A stretch of 64,000 nucleotides of DNA from Monodelphis domestica (Eukaryota; Chordata; Mammalia; Didelphimorphia; Didelphidae). The notes beneath the pieces are model-generated. The model was not told the origin of the DNA and searched no databases. It saw nothing but the letters and a program-made list of their open reading frames with translations. Below are positions 59,900-64,000 of the stretch, one piece after another (the stretch's first letter is position 1; each line of letters starts with the position of its first letter). The translations under genes and the position numbers were made by a program. Where the stretch lies: assembly GCF_027887165.1 (NCBI RefSeq), contig NC_077227.1:80865430-80929429 (forward strand). The letters run 5' to 3'.

Positions 59900-60250
59900 A
59901 CCAGTAGGCTTGTACACACAAACCTTTTCCAATCCTCACTATATTTTCCTCTCTCTGGTTCCCTTTGCATTTCTCTCCTAATGTCTCTGGCAACTGGCAT
60001 GGTTTTATCGCTGTGATATGAAACCTTTCTCTTTGCCTTAGCTAATGGGATATCGCCCATCCCAGGACATGCTTTCTAAATGGTGGGCAGCTTGGCCTTG
60101 AGTCTTCTCAACAAGCATCATGTCTCCTTGCCATGCTCCACTATCTCCTGCAAACTGCATCAGATAGAAATTCAAAATAGAAACAAAACAAAATCTATTG
60201 GATGTGGAATTGATCTTATAGTCAATAAATGTAAAGAATTTGACCAAATG
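59900..60250 (+). other. PDLIM1: PDLIM1 3' UTR (inferred end)
   Basis: Sequence between the TAG stop and the probable cleavage site about 15-25 nt after the AATAAA at 60224. A length of about 350 nt is plausible for this short-UTR gene. No interspersed repeat is seen in it. The exact end is inferred. Confidence 0.75.
60224..60229 (+). terminator. PDLIM1: PDLIM1 polyadenylation signal AATAAA
   Basis: Canonical hexamer 325 nt after the stop codon, the first in the 3' flank. It is followed by a T/G-rich stretch (tgtatgctatgtgt, about 60249-60262) suitable as the downstream element. Confidence 0.8.
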
Positions 60251-60860
60251 TATGCTATGTGTCATCACCTAACCATGGGCTATAAGGCTACAGTTGGACC
60301 AAACTTTAAGCTAACCCTTCTCACTCACCTACCTTCACTTCAGGTGTCCAGCCACTCCCTTTGGAGTCTCAGCATCACTTCAGAGAGACTGAGGATGGGG
60401 ATAGTCTCAATGTATAGATAATCACTGGAGTCTTTAGAAGATGAGATTTCTTTCTCTTACCCCTTGAGTTGAGGGTACATTGAATACCTGGAGGAAAGAA
60501 GAGTAGAGTCTAAAGAATTCATGGACTCTATATCTCAGCGATACACTGCACCATAGGAATGGGGAACACCTAGGTAGATTAATTAAACAATCTTCTTTAG
60601 GGTTTCCCCAGGCTTGGATTTTCCTGAGCTTTACTTAAAAAGACCCAAGGCTTCCTTCCATTTTAAAGTTCTTCCTTGTCTATTCATTCCTTGATACTCG
60701 TGCTAGGACACGTTGGGGACATTAGAATTAGGTTGAAAGGCTCATCTCTTACTAAAGCAGACAAGGAAATGGCAAACTACTTGCCTGAGTAAATATATAA
60801 ATCTGAAGGCTTATGCATAGGGAAAAGGCACTAGAACTTAGCATGGAAGAATAGGAATGT
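60251..60860. other. 3' flank, no recognised feature
   Basis: Unassigned sequence beyond the PDLIM1 poly(A) site. Confidence 0.45.
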
Positions 60861-60864
60861 CTTA

Positions 60865-61010
60865 GGGAGAAGAAGGTGGCCCTTGAGCTGAGCTTTGAAG
60901 GAAACTAGGGATTCTGAGGAGCCGAGGTAAAGAGAGAATGCATTCCACGTATGGGGAACAAGTTCAGCATAGGTACAGAGGACATTTACATAATGATAAG
61001 ATAGGAGATA
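60865..61010 (+). repeat. Ancient repeat of the 1700 family (interior)
   Basis: 'agaaggtggcccttgagctgagctttgaaggaaactagggattctgaggagccgagg', 'gcattccacgtatgggg'. Confidence 0.6.
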
Positions 61011-61084
61011 TTCTCACACCAGGATTGCTATCTTATGATCGATCAAGATCAAAGCTGAAGCAGTATACAGGTGGCTTTATTACA

Positions 61085-61285
61085 CTGGAAAGCAGTATGG
61101 TCCAATGGTCAAAATGCTGGATTTGGAGTCAGAAGACCAGATTCAAATCCTGCCTCTACAACTACCTTCACCTTCACCTCTGTGGTTCTCAGTTTTAGCA
61201 TCTGTAAAATGGGGGAGGGGAAAGATAGGACTAGGTGACTTTCAAGATCCTCTTTCAGCCCTACATCTATGACCCTATGATCACA
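61085..61285 (+). mobile_element. CORE-SINE
   Basis: 'agtatggtccaatggtcaaaatgctggatttggagtcagaagacc..tgtaaaatgggggaggggaaag'. Confidence 0.8.
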
Positions 61286-61509
61286 TCAGTCAATGGATAG
61301 GTAATAACAACAGAGTAATCACAGGGGCAATGCCCAGGCTTTATCCAGCTCATCATTTCCAGCTGATGGTGGCACTAAGGGATCATTGTGAAAAAACTGA
61401 GTTGTCCTTCCCAATCATAACCTTAGATCACACATCCCTTAAACATGCTCAGATTCTATTAATTATTCCTCACACAGGGTCCTATCATTAATGATTTATA
61501 TCACTACAT

Positions 61510-61635
61510 CAGAGACTGCATAGTACAATGGAAAATGTTGGAGGCAGAAGACCTGAATTCAAATCATCTCTTGCAAAATCACTTAAAGTCTTGGAGTCCA
61601 GTTTTTTCTGTCAAGGGAGGGAGTTGGACTAGAGC
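61510..61635 (+). mobile_element. CORE-SINE
   Basis: 'gactgcatagtacaatggaaaatgttggaggcagaagacctgaattcaaatc..gagttggactagagc'. Confidence 0.7.
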
Positions 61636-61637
61636 AG

Positions 61638-61790
61638 TGATGTCAAACACAAATAGAAACTCACAGGGACTGTATATTGACTTAGAAGACCACAAATAAA
61701 CATTATGTTTTATGGCATGCTTATTTTGCTAAATATTTTCCAATTATAGTTTAATCTGGACATCACTTGCAAGTTGTAATCTCAGAGTAT
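61638..61790 (+). mobile_element. hAT MITE of the 'gtcaaacacaaatagaaa' family
   Basis: 'agtgatgtcaaacacaaatagaaac', 'tgtatattgacttagaagaccacaaataaacatt', 'ttgctaaatattttccaattatagtttaatctgg'. The right terminus is degraded. Confidence 0.7.
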
Positions 61791-61832
61791 AAATTGGACA
61801 TCTCAGACTAAAAGGACCTTTACAATCACTTT

Positions 61833-62085
61833 CAGAGTATCTAGGTGGCACAGGGGGATAGAGTGTTTGGACCTGGAGTCAGAAAGGCTCATCTTTCTGA
61901 GTTCAAATCTAGTTTCAGATACTTCCTAGCTCGGTGACCCTGGGCAAGTCACTTAATGGTGGTTGTCTCAGTTTCCTTATATGTAAAAGAGCTGGAGAAG
62001 GAAATGTCAGACTACTCCAATATATATGCAAAGAAACCCCAAATGGGGTCCCGAAGAGTTGGACATGACTGAAAAATGATTGATC
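61833..62085 (+). mobile_element. SINE-A (RTE-tailed)
   Basis: 'agagtatctaggtggcacagggggatagagtgtttgg' to 'gtcccgaagagttggacatgactgaaaaatg'. Confidence 0.92.
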
Positions 62086-62089
62086 TATA

Positions 62090-62400
62090 TAATCTCTTTG
62101 AGCTCTGAAGTTTGATCCTGTAAACAAGTTCTTATTTGGACTCCTTTGTGTACCTTTGTCTTCTTGCTATTTTTCATCTTTTTACATAGGACTGAATCCC
62201 TCATATTTGATCTCTGCAAAAATGTAATAGATTGTGCCCTTTGGATTCCATCCAGCTGGTTGGAAGGAAACAGCTCCTACTTGGATTGGGGAAAGGGAAA
62301 TTCCATCCCTTAACCAAGTTCCAGGATTATGACAAGAACTGTTTGTTTCTCTTACAAATTAAGGAGGACAGTTATCATAAATGCAACAAAAAAGGTCTGT
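62090..62400. other. No recognised feature
   Basis: Unassigned 3' flank. Confidence 0.4.
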
Positions 62401-62404
62401 AGAG

Positions 62405-62645
62405 ATAGGCATTGTAGTGTATAGGGAGCTGACCTTGAAGCCAGGAAGACCTGGTCTGACTTCTGACACATGCTGGCTGTGTGGCATATATTCACTTAAA
62501 CTTTCAGGGCCCCCCTGGAACTCTTGAAAGTCTATTAAGTTGTAAGGCAGTTTATAGATGGACTATATGCTCCATTTGTACTAGTGAAGGGAGTTTTCTC
62601 ACTGGCAGTTCTCTACATCAATGAAATCATTGGTTCAGCCCCTCC
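62405..62645 (+). mobile_element. SINE-C (long CORE-SINE)
   Basis: 'gcattgtagtgtatagggagctgaccttgaagcc', 'ctattaagttgtaaggcag', 'ggagttttctcactggcagttctctacatcaatgaaatc'. Confidence 0.85.
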
Positions 62646-62649
62646 TAAA

Positions 62650-63355
62650 AACAACGCAACAGGTAGTATAATACCTTAAAATGAGACAACTGCTGACACC
62701 AAGCAAGCTTTGGTAGGCATTGAATGGACCTTATTCAGGCTTCTTAAAGGATAGCTCAGGGGATAGTCTACAAACCCAGATTCAGCTCATTCATTCATAT
62801 CGAAAAGAAGAGGAAGTCTGGAATGAGGCCTCTTAGTCCAAGTGTATTCAACTTGAGTCAACCAGTCTCAACTCAAAATTGGACCATGAGAGGGCATGAG
62901 ATACCAAGCACATAGTCAAGGATAATCCAGTTGGTACTAGAGGCTAATAAAAAGGGTGAATTTCCAGCCTCATTCATTTTTAACTAGCTGGTCTCTTGGA
63001 GGAATCATTGGAACTCTAAAGAGCTATCTGACTGAGGTGGACCAGCTCCCAAATCACCTCCATGGCATTTTGAGACTTCTTCCAGAAGGAACAATGATAC
63101 CACATCTCTTGGGTTTGTTCTGGCTTCCTAAAGTACTTCTATATGTAATCGTTTAAACTTGGAACCTACTAATTATGACTGTTGCTGCCCATGGATGGGA
63201 AAGGGATAAGTCCTTTCCTATCCACATAATTCCTGATGATAGACTTTATATATTCAGTTTCACAGCTCAGTAAGTGAGAAGTGAAGAGAATGGGTTTATG
63301 TTTTAATAGGTATTTATATATTGTCTGGAAAACTGGTATCTATAAAACCAGATTG
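62650..63355. other. No recognised feature
   Basis: Unassigned 3' flank, about 700 bp. Confidence 0.4.
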
Positions 63356-63359
63356 GAGC

Positions 63360-63510
63360 CCGAATGGGAGAGCAGAAGGAGCATTTGACTTTGAGTCATG
63401 AAACCTGTGTTATACTCCCTGATGTGCCACAGTAAACTTTGGGGCACAGATGAATCATTTTACATCTCTGGGTCCAAGTTCTACCTTCTGTAAAATGAGG
63501 AATTTATAGC
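63360..63510 (+). mobile_element. CORE-SINE
   Basis: 'gaatgggagagcagaaggagcatttgactttgagtcatg..gaatcattttacatctctgg..tctgtaaaatgagg'. Confidence 0.65.
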
Positions 63511-64000
63511 CAAGAATTTTACAACTAAGTTGCTAAAGTTCCAGTTGTTAGAAACAAAACAAGCAAACAAAAAAAAAATTCCTAAGTTCTAAACCATATG
63601 ATTGCTAAAGTGTACGCCAGTTCCAATGATCTGTGATTCTTTAAGGACAGTGCAAATTATAGGTACTTGCCACGTTTAGCAGGTATTTATATAGACTAAG
63701 AGCCATCTCATTCAATAGTGAGTTTCTTTGTATACAGATTTTTAGAGAGGGAAGGAGAGGAAGAGAAATGCTTAGAAAATGGAGATGAAGACACCTAGGC
63801 AGAAATAACAAAATTGTAGAATCTAGGGAAGAAATCACAGAACCAAAGAATTTTAGAGATAGAAGTCACAGGAGATTTGTCCTAGATGCAGTAACAGCTT
63901 GATCTATTTGAAGAAAAATACTGGGCTGAGAAGAGTTGCTACAACATTAGTGAGGAGCATCTCCTTTAGTGTCACCTGAATTAGATAAAGAAGAAACACA
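63511..64000. other. End of window, little recognised
   Basis: A MIR/Ther-like start at about 63838 ('cagaaccaaagaattttagagatagaagtcacag'). The rest is unassigned. Confidence 0.4.

Noticed and set aside
57464-57721. 85-codon ORF beginning in the TG repeat
   Set aside because: Val-Cys alternation comes from (TG)20; the remainder is unremarkable.
59717-59899. Independent 60-codon LIM ORF
   Set aside because: This is the in-frame body of PDLIM1 exon 7, which starts at 59713 after a cag acceptor.
1-64000. Endogenous retroviruses, LTR elements or Polintons
   Set aside because: No paired LTRs, primer-binding site, gag/pol/env-like or capsid-like region recognised anywhere in the window. The unassigned stretch at 55086-55880 could hide a solo LTR, but nothing specific supports it.
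1-64000. A second host gene or novel multi-gene system
   Set aside because: Outside the seven PDLIM1 exons no ORF shows domain structure, coding-like continuity or splice context. The rest is explained by repeats or is unassigned non-coding DNA.

Overview
This is vertebrate nuclear DNA, almost certainly from a marsupial and probably a didelphid opossum (Monodelphis-like). It is one locus: a complete, intact PDLIM1 gene (PDZ and LIM domain protein 1, also called CLP36 or elfin) on the + strand, embedded in dense interspersed repeats. The marsupial call rests on the repeats. Many copies of tRNA-headed CORE-SINEs with a BovB/RTE-like 3' tail (Mar-1 type, 'SINE-A' below) are present. A second poly(A)-tailed SINE class ends in a 'gattctaag..ggaaggtaagggttt' tail ('SINE-B', the form I associate with the opossum genome). 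There are also short 5'-truncated L1 3' ends of the marsupial type. The species call is inference.

Layout. 1-14,040 is 5' flank with no gene: MIR/Ther CORE-SINEs, L2 and L1 fragments, two hAT elements, and a repeat-poor stretch at about 10,980-12,200. 14,041-15,050 is a CpG-rich promoter with GC boxes and a G-quadruplex motif, and holds coding exon 1. Coding exons are 14605-14700, 22142-22293, 24416-24500, 40755-40951, 51445-51596, 58976-59093 and 59713-59899. All six introns are GT-AG, with phases 0, 2, 0, 2, 1, 2, and together the exons encode 328 residues (the human protein has 329). A poly(A) signal lies at 60224-60229. 60,250-64,000 is 3' flank with repeats only. No second protein-coding gene, tRNA or rRNA gene, or CRISPR array was recognised.

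The introns and flanks record many layered transposon events. L1s sit inside a SINE, an L2 and a hAT element; SINEs sit inside L2, MIR and CR1/L3 elements; many have readable target-site duplications (TSDs). The two SINE classes appear to use different LINE partners (RTE for SINE-A, L1 for SINE-B), although no autonomous RTE is visible here. I found no evidence of a novel multi-gene system. The most interesting points are an extra cysteine in the LIM domain, the promoter G4 motif, the repeat-poor upstream block, and several unexplained stretches flagged in the findings. Boundaries of old repeats are approximate, since all calls were made by eye.
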